Below the pieces are notes generated by a model. The model was not told where the DNA came from and searched no databases. It saw only the letters and a list, made by a program, of their open reading frames with translations. DNA of 64,000 nt from Pseudomonas alkylphenolica (GTDB taxonomy: Bacteria; Pseudomonadota; Gammaproteobacteria; Pseudomonadales; Pseudomonadaceae). Positions 36,561 through 50,175 of the stretch are shown piece after piece (position 1 is the stretch's first letter; each line of letters opens with the position of its first letter). The stretch lies in NCBI RefSeq assembly GCF_004025535.1, contig NZ_QJRG01000047.1, positions 1-64,000 of the forward strand, written 5' to 3'. The position numbers were made by a program, and so were the translations under genes.

Positions 36561-36965
36561 TTTTCGTTTACCTGTCTAAGGTCGTAAGGGGGCACGTAGC
36601 GCTTGTGGCGCCACGTGTACAACTCAAGTTCAACTATCACAGTTATCGCGGGATTAACGGCCTTCGTGGGGGCTGTAACAAGAAGTTAATCGCGTTGCCG
36701 TTGCTGGCGGAGTGAATTTTAGGGGTGGCCACGTGCCTTAAACAGATGACCTTTTGATAAACACTGTTGGCAAAAACTGTAACAATCGATTTTTTTCCCG
36801 TTCGCGAAATTATTTTTCCGGCGCCAATGCCCGGTCTTGAGCCTGCGGTCAAGTGCATGGGTGCAAATGGGGGCGGCGTTACTACCAACGTCGAATGGCC
36901 CATGAGGTCTGGTACAGTTACAACGAGGTCATACAAAAACAACTATTACACCGAGGTAGATAAAG
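36561..36965. promoter_or_regulatory. Divergent control region of the DUF2790 gene and acsA
   Basis: 405 bp without a credible gene. The right part is the acsA leader with an A-rich Hfq/Crc-type motif and a GAGGTAG ribosome site. I see no clear sigma54 -24/-12 pair and no strong hairpin. Confidence 0.5.
36935..36942 (+). promoter_or_regulatory. Candidate Hfq/Crc site in the acsA leader
   Basis: AAAAACAA fits AANAANAA and lies 23 bases before the acsA ATG, upstream of its ribosome site. Confidence 0.45.
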
Positions 36966-38927
36966 ATGAGTGCGGCTCCCCTGTACCCCGTTCGTCCCGA
37001 GGTTGCGGCCACTACGCTGACTGATGAGGCGACCTACAAGGCCATGTACCAGCAGTCGGTTATCAACCCGGACGGTTTCTGGCGTGAGCAGGCGCAGCGC
37101 CTGGACTGGATCAAGCCCTTTACCAAGGTCAAGCAGACCTCCTTCGACGACCACCATGTCGATATCAAATGGTTTGCCGACGGCACTCTGAACGTCTCCT
37201 ACAACTGCCTTGACCGTCACCTCGCTGAGCGTGGCGATCAGGTCGCAATCATCTGGGAGGGCGACGACCCTTCCGAACACCGCAACATCACCTACCGCGA
37301 ACTGCACGAAGAAGTGTGCAAATTCGCCAACGCCCTGCGCGGCCAGGACGTGCACCGTGGCGATGTGGTGACCATCTATATGCCGATGATCCCCGAGGCC
37401 GTGGTGGCGATGCTGGCTTGTGCCCGCATTGGTGCCATCCACTCGGTGGTCTTCGGTGGCTTCTCGCCCGAGGCCCTGGCCGGGCGCATCATCGACTGCA
37501 AATCGAAAGTGGTGATCACCGCCGACGAAGGTCTGCGTGGTGGTCGTCGCACGCCGCTCAAGGCCAACGTTGATCTGGCGCTGACCAACCCGGAAACCGC
37601 CAGCGTGCAGAAGATCATCGTGTGCAAGCGCACCGGTGGCGATATTGCCTGGCACCAGCACCGTGACATCTGGTACGAAGACCTGATGAAGGTTGCTTCA
37701 AGCCACTGCGCACCGAAAGAAATGGGCGCCGAAGAAGCCCTGTTCATCCTCTACACCTCCGGTTCCACCGGCAAGCCCAAGGGCGTGCTGCACACCACCG
37801 GCGGCTACATGGTTTACGCCGCGCTGACCCACGAGCGGGTGTTCGACTACCGTCCGGGTGAAGTCTACTGGTGCACCGCCGACGTCGGCTGGGTCACCGG
37901 TCACAGCTACATTGTCTATGGCCCGCTTGCCAACGGCGCGACCACCGTGCTGTTTGAAGGGGTGCCTAACTACCCGGACATCACCCGCGTGTCGAAGATC
38001 ATCGACAAGCACAAGGTCAACATCCTCTACACCGCGCCGACTGCCATCCGCGCGATGATGGCCGAAGGTCAGGCCGCTGTAGCCGGTGCCGATGGCTCCA
38101 GCCTGCGCCTGCTCGGTTCGGTGGGCGAGCCGATCAACCCTGAAGCCTGGAACTGGTACTACCAGACCGTAGGCAAAGAGCGTTGCCCGATTGTCGATAC
38201 CTGGTGGCAGACCGAGACCGGTGGCGTGCTGATCAGCCCGTTGCCAGGCGCCACTGCACTCAAGCCGGGTTCGGCGACGCGTCCGTTCTTCGGTGTGGTG
38301 CCAGCGCTGGTCGATAACCTGGGCAACCTGATCGACGGCCCGGCCGAAGGCAACCTGGTGATCCTGGATTCGTGGCCGGGTCAGTCGCGTTCGCTGTACG
38401 GCGATCACGATCGCTTCGTCGACACCTACTTCAAGACTTTCCGTGGCATGTACTTCACCGGTGATGGCGCGCGTCGCGATGAAGACGGCTACTACTGGAT
38501 CACCGGCCGCGTCGACGACGTGCTCAACGTGTCCGGGCACCGTATGGGTACCGCTGAAATCGAAAGTGCCATGGTTGCCCACCCGAAAGTGGCCGAGGCT
38601 GCGGTTGTTGGTGTGCCGCATGACATCAAGGGGCAGGGTATCTATGTCTACGTCACCCTCAATGGTGGCGAGGAGCCGAGCGAGGCGCTGCGTCTGGAAT
38701 TGAAAAACTGGGTGCGTAAAGAGATCGGCCCGATTGCTTCGCCGGATGTCATCCAGTGGGCGCCAGGCCTGCCCAAGACACGTTCGGGCAAGATCATGCG
38801 GCGTATCCTGCGCAAGATTGCCACGGCCGAGTACGATGCCCTGGGTGATATCTCGACCCTGGCCGACCCAAGCGTGGTTCAGCACCTGATCGATACGCAC
38901 AAATCGATGAATCTCGCTTCAGCCTGA
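36966..38927 (+). CDS. acsA: Acetyl-CoA synthetase
   Basis: Converts acetate, CoA and ATP to acetyl-CoA through acetyl-AMP. 653 residues, full family length. Motifs: P-loop-like [52 protein letters not shown], and the acetylatable lysine in [13 protein letters not shown] near the C-terminus. Single-gene unit with its own terminator. It supports growth on acetate and on acetate-yielding carbon sources. Confidence 0.97.
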   Translation: MSAAPLYPVRPEVAATTLTDEATYKAMYQQSVINPDGFWREQAQRLDWIKPFTKVKQTSFDDHHVDIKWFADGTLNVSYNCLDRHLAERGDQVAIIWEGDDPSEHRNITYRELHEEVCKFANALRGQDVHRGDVVTIYMPMIPEAVVAMLACARIGAIHSVVFGGFSPEALAGRIIDCKSKVVITADEGLRGGRRTPLKANVDLALTNPETASVQKIIVCKRTGGDIAWHQHRDIWYEDLMKVASSHCAPKEMGAEEALFILYTSGSTGKPKGVLHTTGGYMVYAALTHERVFDYRPGEVYWCTADVGWVTGHSYIVYGPLANGATTVLFEGVPNYPDITRVSKIIDKHKVNILYTAPTAIRAMMAEGQAAVAGADGSSLRLLGSVGEPINPEAWNWYYQTVGKERCPIVDTWWQTETGGVLISPLPGATALKPGSATRPFFGVVPALVDNLGNLIDGPAEGNLVILDSWPGQSRSLYGDHDRFVDTYFKTFRGMYFTGDGARRDEDGYYWITGRVDDVLNVSGHRMGTAEIESAMVAHPKVAEAAVVGVPHDIKGQGIYVYVTLNGGEEPSEALRLELKNWVRKEIGPIASPDVIQWAPGLPKTRSGKIMRRILRKIATAEYDALGDISTLADPSVVQHLIDTHKSMNLASA

Positions 38928-38943
38928 GGTTAGTCGTTCCCCC

Positions 38944-38978
38944 AAAAGCCCCGACTGGTCCGCCAGCGGGGCTTTTTA
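38944..38978 (+). terminator. acsA terminator
   Basis: GCCCCG...CGGGGC stem with an inner CTGG/CCAG, followed by five T. Confidence 0.88.
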
Positions 38979-39245
38979 TTGCCTGTTACGCCAATAACCA
39001 TCGGTAACCCTTGTGTCACCGCGCGAGCGCAAAAACGGGGCGAAGGGGAACGAATTTGCCTGTTGTTGAGGTATTTTCCGTTCTGTCGTTGGCTTCGGGC
39101 ACGCTACACTTGCCGGATTAGAAGGCTTTGCCAATAATAGGCCCGTTTATTGCTTCGTTGATTGGTTATTTGTCTTTTGCTTTTGCATATCTTGTGAAAG
39201 CTGTCAATATCTCCGCCCCCGCGTTCCTGCGCTTCTATAACTAGT

Positions 39246-39282
39246 TGTCGCATTGAGGAAATATCGGCTTCGGAGCTGTCGC
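39246..39282 (+). promoter_or_regulatory. ArgR half-sites upstream of aotJ
   Basis: TGTCGC-N8-AA at 39246 is a full match to the published Pseudomonas ArgR half-site TGTCGCN8AA. A second TGTCGC at 39277 lacks the AA. They lie 130-160 bp upstream of the aotJ ATG. Confidence 0.65.
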
Positions 39283-39408
39283 TAAAATGCCGATCACTCG
39301 CTCGTGGCGTTCGACCTTCGTCGACCCTGCGCAGCTCGCGTTGTACCCATTCGCATTTCAGGCTGTTTACGCGCTGCCTGCTATTGCCCTTTACCGATGG
39401 AGTTCCAG

Positions 39409-40194
39409 ATGAAGAAACTCGCACTGCTTGGCGCATTGGCGCTATCTGTGTTTTCCCTGGCGGCGCTGGCTGATGAGAAACCGTTGAAAATCGGTATCGA
39501 GGCCGCCTACCCACCGTTCGCCTCGAAAGCACCGGATGGCAGCATTGTTGGCTTTGACTACGACATCGGTAACGCCCTGTGCGAAGAGATGAAGGTCAAG
39601 TGCACCTGGGTCGAACAAGAGTTCGACGGCCTGATCCCGGCACTGAAAGTGCGCAAGATCGACGCCATTCTCTCGTCCATGTCGATCACCGAAGACCGCA
39701 AGAAGTCTGTCGACTTCACCGGCAAGTACTACCTGACCCCAGCGCGCCTGGTGATGAAGGACGGCACTACCGTCAGCGACAGCCTGGTTGAACTCAAGGG
39801 CAAGAAAATCGGCGTACAGCGCGGCTCTATCCATGACCGCTTTGCCAAGGAAGTCCTGGCTCCACAAGGCGCGACCATCGTTCCTTACGGCACCCAGAAC
39901 GAAATCTACCTGGACGTCGCTGCCGGTCGCCTGGATGGCACCGTTGCCGATGCTACGCTGCTCGAAGACGGCTTCCTGAAAACTGACGCCGGTAAAGGCT
40001 ACGCCTTCGTCGGCCCGGCCTTCACTGACGCCAAGTACTTCGGTGACGGCATCGGTATTGCTGTGCGCAAAGGTGACAAGGCCAACCTCGATCGTCTGAA
40101 CGCTGCCATCGCGGCCATCCGCGCCAATGGCAAGTACAAGCAGATCCAGGACAAGTACTTCAACTTCGACATCTACGGCCCTGAAGCCAAGTAA
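39409..40194 (+). CDS. aotJ: Arginine/ornithine periplasmic binding protein AotJ
   Basis: Substrate-binding protein of the AotJQMP arginine/ornithine ABC importer, 261 residues. Signal peptide about 1-21 ([21 protein letters not shown]), then the family 3 SBP fold ([44 protein letters not shown]). Start at 39409 with GGAG; longer frames add no conserved sequence. First gene of the operon. A stem-loop with a T-run follows it. Confidence 0.94.
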   Translation: MKKLALLGALALSVFSLAALADEKPLKIGIEAAYPPFASKAPDGSIVGFDYDIGNALCEEMKVKCTWVEQEFDGLIPALKVRKIDAILSSMSITEDRKKSVDFTGKYYLTPARLVMKDGTTVSDSLVELKGKKIGVQRGSIHDRFAKEVLAPQGATIVPYGTQNEIYLDVAAGRLDGTVADATLLEDGFLKTDAGKGYAFVGPAFTDAKYFGDGIGIAVRKGDKANLDRLNAAIAAIRANGKYKQIQDKYFNFDIYGPEAK

Positions 40195-40216
40195 ATCGTC
40201 GACGTTTCACCTGTGT

Positions 40217-40259
40217 AATGGTGCAAGCAGCAGAGGCTCTGAGGTTTGCACCATTTTTT
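40217..40259 (+). terminator. Stem-loop attenuator between aotJ and aotQ
   Basis: AATGGTGCAA (40217-40226) pairs with TTGCACCATT (40246-40255) and runs into TTTT. It probably ends most transcripts after aotJ or stabilises its mRNA, giving more binding protein than permease. Confidence 0.7.
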
Positions 40260-40284
40260 CATCCCTAAGGTCGAGGACCTCATC

Positions 40285-40974
40285 ATGTTGAAAGGCTACG
40301 GGGCAGTTATCCTCGACGGCGTGTGGCTTACGCTGCAGCTTGCCTTGTCGTCCATGGCCCTGGCCATTGTACTCGGCCTTATCGGTGTGGCCCTGCGCCT
40401 GTCGCCCGTGCGCTGGCTGGCATGGCTGGGCGACCTGTATTCCACGGTGATCCGCGGGATCCCCGATCTGGTACTGATCCTGCTGATTTTCTACGGCGGT
40501 CAGGACCTGCTTAACCGCGTCGCACCGCTGCTCGGTTACGACGACTACATCGACCTCAATCCGCTGATGGCGGGTATTGGTACCCTGGGCTTCATTTTTG
40601 GCGCCTATCTCTCGGAAACCTTTCGTGGTGCCTTCATGGCCATTCCCAAAGGGCAGGCCGAGGCCGGCGTGGCCTATGGCATGAGCAACCTGCAGGTGTT
40701 CTTCCGGGTCATGGTGCCGCAGATGATTCGCCTGGCAATTCCCGGTTTCACCAACAACTGGCTGGTCCTGACCAAGGCGACTGCACTGATCTCGGTGGTC
40801 GGCCTGCAGGACATGATGTTCAAGGCCAAGCAGGCGGCCGATGCCACCCGCGAGCCTTTCACCTTCTTCCTGGCGGTTGCGGCGCTGTACCTGGTGATCA
40901 CCAGTGTCTCGCTGCTGGCCCTGCGTTACCTTGAGAAGCGCTACTCGGTTGGCGTAAAGGCGGCTGATCTATGA
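40285..40974 (+). CDS. aotQ: Arginine/ornithine ABC permease AotQ
   Basis: Inner-membrane subunit of the HisM/HisQ type, 229 residues with about five TM segments and the EAA loop (GAFMAIPKGQAEAGVAYGMSNLQVFFRVMVPQ). Start at 40285 with GAGGA. An in-frame upstream ATG at 40246 lies inside the attenuator hairpin. Its stop overlaps the aotM start (ATGA). Confidence 0.93.
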   Translation: MLKGYGAVILDGVWLTLQLALSSMALAIVLGLIGVALRLSPVRWLAWLGDLYSTVIRGIPDLVLILLIFYGGQDLLNRVAPLLGYDDYIDLNPLMAGIGTLGFIFGAYLSETFRGAFMAIPKGQAEAGVAYGMSNLQVFFRVMVPQMIRLAIPGFTNNWLVLTKATALISVVGLQDMMFKAKQAADATREPFTFFLAVAALYLVITSVSLLALRYLEKRYSVGVKAADL

Positions 40975-41669
40975 TTTTTGACTACAACGTCATCTTGGAA
41001 GCGCTGCCCCTGTACCTCGGCGGGCTGCTGACGACCCTCAAGCTGTTGGCGCTGTCGCTGTTTTTCGGCCTGCTGACGGCAATCCCGCTGGGCCTGATGC
41101 GGGTCTCCAAGCAGCCACTGGTCAACCTGATCGCCTGGCTCTACACCTACGTGATCCGCGGTACGCCGATGCTGGTGCAACTGTTTCTGATCTACTACGG
41201 TCTGGCTCAGTTCGAAGCAGTGCGCGAGAGCTTCCTGTGGCCGTGGCTGTCGAGCGCGACCTTCTGTGCGTGCCTGGCTTTCGCCATCAATACCAGCGCC
41301 TACACCGCAGAAATCATTGCCGGTAGCCTCAAGGCCACGCCCCATGGCGAGATTGAAGCGGCCAAGGCCATGGGCATGTCGCGGGTCAAGATGTACCGTC
41401 GCATTCTGCTGCCTTCGGCCCTTCGTCGGGCGCTGCCGCAGTACAGCAACGAAGTGATCATGATGCTGCAGACCACCAGCCTGGCGTCGATCGTTACCCT
41501 GATCGACATCACCGGTGCAGCGCGGACGGTCAACGCCCAGTATTACCTGCCGTTCGAAGCCTACATCACCGCCGGCGTGTTCTACCTGTGCCTGACATTC
41601 ATTCTGGTGCGCCTGTTCAAGCTGGCCGAGCGCCGCTGGCTCGGTTACCTGGCGCCGCGCAAGCACTGA
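40971..41669 (+). CDS. aotM: Arginine/ornithine ABC permease AotM
   Basis: Second membrane subunit, 232 residues, with EAA loop GSLKATPHGEIEAAKAMGMSRVKMYRRILLPSALR. Coupled to aotQ by a 4-bp overlap. In P. aeruginosa an extra gene, aotO, follows; here only 66 bp separate aotM from the ATPase gene. Confidence 0.93.
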   Translation: MIFDYNVILEALPLYLGGLLTTLKLLALSLFFGLLTAIPLGLMRVSKQPLVNLIAWLYTYVIRGTPMLVQLFLIYYGLAQFEAVRESFLWPWLSSATFCACLAFAINTSAYTAEIIAGSLKATPHGEIEAAKAMGMSRVKMYRRILLPSALRRALPQYSNEVIMMLQTTSLASIVTLIDITGAARTVNAQYYLPFEAYITAGVFYLCLTFILVRLFKLAERRWLGYLAPRKH

Positions 41670-41735
41670 GGCCTGCGCCAACTTTTTCGCCCTGGGCGTT
41701 AGCTCAAGACTGACTGCTTTGTGAGAATCGACAGC

Positions 41736-42500
41736 ATGTACAAACTCGAAATCCAAGATCTGCATAAACGCTACGGCAGTCACGAAGTGCTCAAGGGTGT
41801 ATCCCTGGCCGCCAAGGCGGGCGATGTGATCAGCATCATCGGCTCCAGTGGTTCGGGCAAAAGTACCTTCCTGCGCTGCATCAACCTGCTTGAGCAGCCG
41901 CATGCGGGCAAGATCCTGCTCAACAATGAAGAGCTCAAGCTGGTTGCCAACAAGGATGGCGCGCTCAAGGCCGCCGATCCCAAGCAGTTGCAGCGCATGC
42001 GCTCGCGCCTGTCGATGGTGTTTCAGCACTTCAACCTGTGGTCGCACATGACGGCACTGGAAAACATCATCGAAGCGCCGGTGCATGTGCTGGGCATGTC
42101 GAAGAAGGATGCCCTGGAAAAAGCCGAGCACTACCTGGCGAAAGTCGGTGTGTCCCATCGCAAGGATGCCTACCCCGGGCATATGTCCGGCGGTGAGCAG
42201 CAGCGTGTGGCGATTGCCCGTGCGCTGGCGATGGAGCCGGAAGTGATGCTGTTCGACGAGCCGACTTCGGCACTCGACCCCGAATTGGTCGGTGACGTGC
42301 TCAAGGTCATGCAGTCGCTGGCCCAGGAAGGCCGGACCATGGTGGTGGTGACCCACGAAATGGGCTTTGCCCGTGAGGTGTCGAACCAGCTGGTATTCCT
42401 GCACAAAGGCCTGGTGGAGGAGAGCGGCAACCCGCGCGAGGTGCTGGTCAATCCGCAATCGGAGCGTCTGCAGCAGTTCCTTTCGGGCAGCTTGAAGTAA
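41736..42500 (+). CDS. aotP: Arginine/ornithine ABC ATPase AotP
   Basis: ATP-binding subunit of 254 residues. Walker A GSSGSGKST, Q-loop, signature MSGGEQQRVAIARAL, Walker B VMLFDEPTSALDPE, H-loop VVVTHEMGFA. Closest to the HisP type. The ATG at 41736 (MYKLEIQDLHKRYG) is preferred to a five-codon longer GTG start. Confidence 0.94.
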   Translation: MYKLEIQDLHKRYGSHEVLKGVSLAAKAGDVISIIGSSGSGKSTFLRCINLLEQPHAGKILLNNEELKLVANKDGALKAADPKQLQRMRSRLSMVFQHFNLWSHMTALENIIEAPVHVLGMSKKDALEKAEHYLAKVGVSHRKDAYPGHMSGGEQQRVAIARALAMEPEVMLFDEPTSALDPELVGDVLKVMQSLAQEGRTMVVVTHEMGFAREVSNQLVFLHKGLVEESGNPREVLVNPQSERLQQFLSGSLK

Positions 42501-42522
42501 GATTGCCCCGTCGCACCAAAGT

Positions 42523-42555
42523 GGGTCATGCTGCAAATCTAGCGCAGCATGACCC
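42523..42555. terminator. Perfect 12-bp hairpin between aotP and argR
   Basis: GGGTCATGCTGC and GCAGCATGACCC enclose a 9-base loop. There is no T-run; it may be an mRNA-stabilising or processing hairpin that separates transporter and regulator levels. Confidence 0.6.
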
Positions 42556-42598
42556 GGCTTCCCTCTCTTGACCTCACACAGGTTTCGGACCGCACTCA

Positions 42599-43579
42599 AT
42601 GACCACCCAGCGAATCGGTTTTCTCATCTGGCCCAGCACCAAAGCCCTGACTCTGGCGCTGGCTGAAGAGGTTTTGCGGGTCGCGCAAAAGGTTCATCCG
42701 GAGGTGGTCTACGACCTGGCGTTTCTTCAGGCCGAGCCTGCGGCCGAGGGCGCCTGGCGCTTGCCTGGCGAGCCTTGGGCGGGGCGTCTGGAAGGCTGCC
42801 AGAAATTGTTCCTGCTGGCGGACGAGCCGCCGCAGTCGGTCGCTTCGGGGCTGGGCGCGGCGCTCAAGCAACTGGCACGCGCCGGTTGTGTGGTTGGTGG
42901 ACTGTCGGCCGGGGTTTATCCGCTGGCACAACTGGGCTTGCTCGATGGTTATCGCGCTGCCGTGCATTGGCGCTGGCAGGATGACTTTGGCGAGCGTTTC
43001 CCCAAGGTCATCGCGACCAGCCATCTGTTTGACTGGGACCGTGATCGCCTGACCGCGTGCGGCGGCATGTCGGTGATCGATTTACTGCTGGCGGTACTGT
43101 CCCGCGATCATGGTGCCGAGCTTGCCGGTGCTGTCTCGGAAGAGCTGGTGGTCGAGCGGATCCGCGAGGGTGGCGAGCGTCAGCGCATTCCGCTGCAGAA
43201 CCGCCTGGGGTCGAGCCATCCGAAGCTGACCCAGGCGGTGCTGTTGATGGAAGCCAACATCGAAGAGCCGCTGACCACCGATGAAATCGCCCAGCATGTG
43301 TGTGTCTCGCGACGCCAGCTGGAGCGCATTTTCAAGCAGTACCTCAATCGTGTGCCGAGTCAGTATTACCTGGAGTTGCGCTTGAACAAGGCGCGGCAGA
43401 TGCTGATGCAAACCAGCAAGTCGATCATTCAGATCGGCCTGTCGTGCGGTTTTTCCTCCGGACCGCATTTTTCCAGCGCATACCGCAACTTCTTCGGTGC
43501 AACGCCGCGGGAAGACCGTAACCAGCGCCGCAGCAGCAGCCCGTTCGAGCTCTCTTCGGCACCTGCCGAACGCGGCTGA
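42599..43579 (+). CDS. argR: Arginine-responsive regulator ArgR (AraC family)
   Basis: Pseudomonas ArgR, unrelated to the E. coli repressor: an N-terminal DJ-1/PfpI-like domain (about 1-190, with CVVGGLSAGVYPLAQLGLLDGYRAAVHWR) and a C-terminal AraC HTH (DEIAQHVCVSRRQLERIF and SIIQIGLSCGFSSGPHFSSAYRNFFG). 326 residues. Arginine is the known co-effector; it activates aot and aru and represses arginine synthesis genes. Last gene of the aot unit, and the aru operon follows. Confidence 0.95.
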   Translation: MTTQRIGFLIWPSTKALTLALAEEVLRVAQKVHPEVVYDLAFLQAEPAAEGAWRLPGEPWAGRLEGCQKLFLLADEPPQSVASGLGAALKQLARAGCVVGGLSAGVYPLAQLGLLDGYRAAVHWRWQDDFGERFPKVIATSHLFDWDRDRLTACGGMSVIDLLLAVLSRDHGAELAGAVSEELVVERIREGGERQRIPLQNRLGSSHPKLTQAVLLMEANIEEPLTTDEIAQHVCVSRRQLERIFKQYLNRVPSQYYLELRLNKARQMLMQTSKSIIQIGLSCGFSSGPHFSSAYRNFFGATPREDRNQRRSSSPFELSSAPAERG

Positions 43580-43593
43580 TTGTTGATCACGCT

Positions 43594-43636
43594 GTAGGAG
43601 ATTCACCGGTGACGCGCCCCGGTGAATCCGCTCCTG
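43594..43636. repeat. REP-like inverted repeat
   Basis: GTAGGAGATTCACCGG pairs with CCGGTGAATCCGCTCCTG across a short loop, between argR and the aru promoter. Confidence 0.65.
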
Positions 43637-43705
43637 CGCGCTTGTCGAAACAGAATCTCCCACCCATTCCCCGCACCGTTTAAACTGCGCCTTTGCGACC
43701 CTATT

Positions 43706-43777
43706 TGTCGCATTGCCGAAAGCCTTGGTAAAACAGGGTTGAGCGCTATAAGAAGTTGTCGCTTGGCGGCAATGTCG
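43706..43777 (+). promoter_or_regulatory. Two ArgR half-sites upstream of aruC
   Basis: TGTCGC-N8-AA occurs at 43706 and at 43757, both full matches to the ArgR half-site consensus, 51 bp apart (about five helical turns), 73-144 bp before the aruC ATG. Confidence 0.75.
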
Positions 43778-43840
43778 GGCGCCAATCTGTCCTTACAATC
43801 CCCCCATCGCTCGCCAGTTCCAGGCAGGCGTTCCTCTTAG

Positions 43841-45070
<1,230 letters not shown>

Positions 45071-45203
45071 TTGGCGCCTGCGGTCCTTTCGCCGGCCCTT
45101 CGGGGCCGGTGAATCCGAATTCCATAGCCGGTGCCAACAGGGCGCTTGCTGTTTTTTTCTGTGCCGGCAGTGGCCGGCCTGTTTTCCCGAAAGGAGTGAC
45201 ACC

Positions 45204-46223
45204 ATGCTGGTGATGCGCCCCGCGCAAATGGCTGATCTGGGCGAAGTACAGCGTCTGGCAGCGGACAGCCCCATTGGTGTCACGTCCTTGCCGGATGATG
45301 CCGGTCGCCTGAGCGACAAAATTGCCGCTTCGGAGACTTCCTTCGCTGCCGAAGTAAGTTTCAACGGCGAAGAAAGCTACTTCTTCGTGCTTGAAGACAG
45401 CAGCACCGGCAAGTTGGTGGGGTGCTCGGCCATTGTCGCTTCCGCCGGTTACTCCGAGCCGTTCTACAGCTTTCGTAACGAGACGTTTGTGCACGCTTCG
45501 CGCGAGCTGAAAATTCACAACAAGATTCACGTGCTTTCGCAGTGCCACGACCTCACCGGCAACAGCCTGCTGACCAGCTTCTACGTGCTGCCGGAACTGG
45601 TCGGCACCGGTTGGTCGGAGCTCAACTCCCGTGGGCGCCTGTTGTTCATGGCCGCTCACCCGGAGCGTTTCGCGGAGTCGGTGGTGACCGAAATCGTCGG
45701 TTACAGCGACGAGAACGGTGATTCGCCGTTCTGGGATGCCATCGGGCGCAACTTCTTCGACCTCAACTACGCCGAGGCCGAGCGCCTGTGCGGCCTGAAG
45801 AGCCGGACCTTCCTCGCCGAGCTGATGCCGCATTACCCGATCTACGTGCCGTTGCTACCCGATGCAGCGCAAGAATCCATGGGCCAGGTGCATCCGCGGG
45901 CGCAAATCACCTTCGACATCCTGATGCGCGAAGGCTTCGAAACCGATCACTACATCGACATTTTCGACGGCGGCCCGACGCTGCACGCACGCGTCTCGAG
46001 CATCCGCTCGATCGCCCAGAGCCGTGTTGTGCCGGTCAAACTGGACAGCACGGTGGTCAAGGGCGGGCGTCCCTACCTGGTCTGCAATGGCCAGTTGCAG
46101 GATTACCGCGCTGTGCTGCTGGAACTCGACTGGGTGCCAGGCAAGCCGGTCACCTTGAGTCTTGAAGCCGCCGAAGCCCTGGTCGTCGGCGATGGCGCCA
46201 GTGTGCGCCTGGTCGCGGTTTGA
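45204..46223 (+). CDS. aruF: Arginine N-succinyltransferase alpha subunit AruF
   Basis: First enzyme of the AST pathway (succinyl-CoA plus arginine, also ornithine), acting as a heteromer with AruG. 339 residues; signatures VMRPAQMADLGEVQRLA and GDSPFWDAIGRNFFDLNYAEAE. RBS AAGGAG. A 133-bp gap after aruC contains a small GC hairpin. Confidence 0.95.
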   Translation: MLVMRPAQMADLGEVQRLAADSPIGVTSLPDDAGRLSDKIAASETSFAAEVSFNGEESYFFVLEDSSTGKLVGCSAIVASAGYSEPFYSFRNETFVHASRELKIHNKIHVLSQCHDLTGNSLLTSFYVLPELVGTGWSELNSRGRLLFMAAHPERFAESVVTEIVGYSDENGDSPFWDAIGRNFFDLNYAEAERLCGLKSRTFLAELMPHYPIYVPLLPDAAQESMGQVHPRAQITFDILMREGFETDHYIDIFDGGPTLHARVSSIRSIAQSRVVPVKLDSTVVKGGRPYLVCNGQLQDYRAVLLELDWVPGKPVTLSLEAAEALVVGDGASVRLVAV

Positions 46224-46298
46224 TCCCTGCGGTTCGATAACCGCGCACCCCAGGTCGAGTTTTGCGGCAGGCCAAAGGCCGCCGCCCGAGGAGATAGC

Positions 46299-48787
<2,489 letters not shown>

Positions 48788-48811
48788 CAAAAGGTCTACG
48801 GAGCCTTGCCG

Positions 48812-50161
48812 ATGAAATCGTTTGAAGTGAATTTTGATGGTCTGGTGGGACCGACGCACAACTACGGCGGGCTGTCCTACGGCAACGTGGCCTCGCAGAG
48901 CAACAGCCAGCAGGCTTCCAGTCCGCGTGAAGCCGCGCGCCAGGGCCTGGCGAAGATGAAGGCGCTGATGGAAATGGGCTTCCAGCAGGGCGTACTGGCC
49001 CCGCAGGAGCGCCCGGATGTTGCCGCGCTGCGCCGCCTGGGGTTTGCCGGTACCGACGCGCAAGTGATCGAGCGTGCCGCCAAAGAGGCCATGCCGTTGC
49101 TGGTCGCCAGTTGCTCGGCGTCGAGCATGTGGGTGGCCAATGCCGCCACGGTCAGCCCGAGTGCGGACACGGCCGACGGTCGGGTGCATTTCACTGCTGC
49201 CAACCTCAACTGCAAGTACCACCGCAGCATCGAGCACCCCACTACCAGCCGTGTACTCGGAGCGATGTTCGCTGACAGCAAGCACTTCGCGCACCACGCC
49301 GCCTTGCCGGCAGTCGCGCAGTTCGGCGACGAAGGTGCGGCCAACCACACGCGTTTCTGCCGTAGCTATGGCGAGGCCGGCGTGGAGTTCTTCGTGTATG
49401 GCCGCAGCGCGTTTGACACGCGCTATCCGGCACCGCAGAAGTACCCGGCGCGGCAAACCCTCGAGGCCTCCCAGGCGGTGGCCCGTCTGCATGGCCTGAG
49501 CGACGAGGGCGTGGTCTACGCCCAGCAGAATCCGGCAGTGATCGATCAGGGCGTGTTTCACAATGACGTGATCGCGGTGGGTAACGGCGAAGTCCTGTTC
49601 TATCACGAAGACGCCTTCCTCGAGACCGAGGCGATGCTTGGCCAACTGCAGGCTAAACTGGCTAAACGGGTTGGCAATTTCAAAGCGATCTGTGTCCCGC
49701 GCTCGGCGGTTACGGTAGAGGATGCAGTGCGTTCCTACCTGTTCAACAGCCAGTTGCTGTCCCGTGGCGACGGTTCGATGCTGCTGATCGTGCCGGAAGA
49801 GTGTCGCAACAACGAGCGGGTATGGGCCTATCTGTCGGCCTTGACCCAGCAGGGAGGCCCGGTTGCCGAGGTCAAGGTGTTTGACCTCAAGCAAAGCATG
49901 CAGAACGGCGGCGGCCCGGCGTGCCTGCGTTTGCGCGTGGCGCTCAACGAAACGGAGCTGGCGGCGGTCAATCCAGGGGTTATCATGACGGCACCGCTGT
50001 ACGACACCCTGACCCAATGGGTCGACAAGCACTACCGCGACCGTTTGAGCGAATCTGATCTGGCGGATCCGCAGCTGTTGCTGGAATGCCGTACGGCACT
50101 GGATGAACTGACCCAGATCCTGAAGCTGGGTTCGGTCTATCCGTTCCAACTCCAACCTTGA
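48812..50161 (+). CDS. aruB: N-succinylarginine dihydrolase AruB
   Basis: Second step of the AST pathway, releasing two ammonia and CO2 from succinylarginine. 449 residues of the amidinotransferase-like fold. Start [25 protein letters not shown]; catalytic-type stretches [20 protein letters not shown] and [13 protein letters not shown]. Start ATG 48812 with GGAG; a TTG two codons upstream is less likely. Confidence 0.96.
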   Translation: MKSFEVNFDGLVGPTHNYGGLSYGNVASQSNSQQASSPREAARQGLAKMKALMEMGFQQGVLAPQERPDVAALRRLGFAGTDAQVIERAAKEAMPLLVASCSASSMWVANAATVSPSADTADGRVHFTAANLNCKYHRSIEHPTTSRVLGAMFADSKHFAHHAALPAVAQFGDEGAANHTRFCRSYGEAGVEFFVYGRSAFDTRYPAPQKYPARQTLEASQAVARLHGLSDEGVVYAQQNPAVIDQGVFHNDVIAVGNGEVLFYHEDAFLETEAMLGQLQAKLAKRVGNFKAICVPRSAVTVEDAVRSYLFNSQLLSRGDGSMLLIVPEECRNNERVWAYLSALTQQGGPVAEVKVFDLKQSMQNGGGPACLRLRVALNETELAAVNPGVIMTAPLYDTLTQWVDKHYRDRLSESDLADPQLLLECRTALDELTQILKLGSVYPFQLQP

Positions 50162-50175
50162 GAGAGAATTCGACT

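Larger units (their letters stand above)
38928..39408. promoter_or_regulatory. acsA terminator and aot control region
   Basis: 481 bp without a credible gene. The acsA terminator is at the left end, ArgR-type TGTCGC half-sites are at 39246 and 39277, and the aotJ leader with a GGAG ribosome site is at the right end. Nothing else is recognised. Confidence 0.6.

Noticed and set aside
36767..37024. 85-codon frame overlapping the acsA start
   Set aside because: It overlaps acsA out of frame and has no ribosome site.
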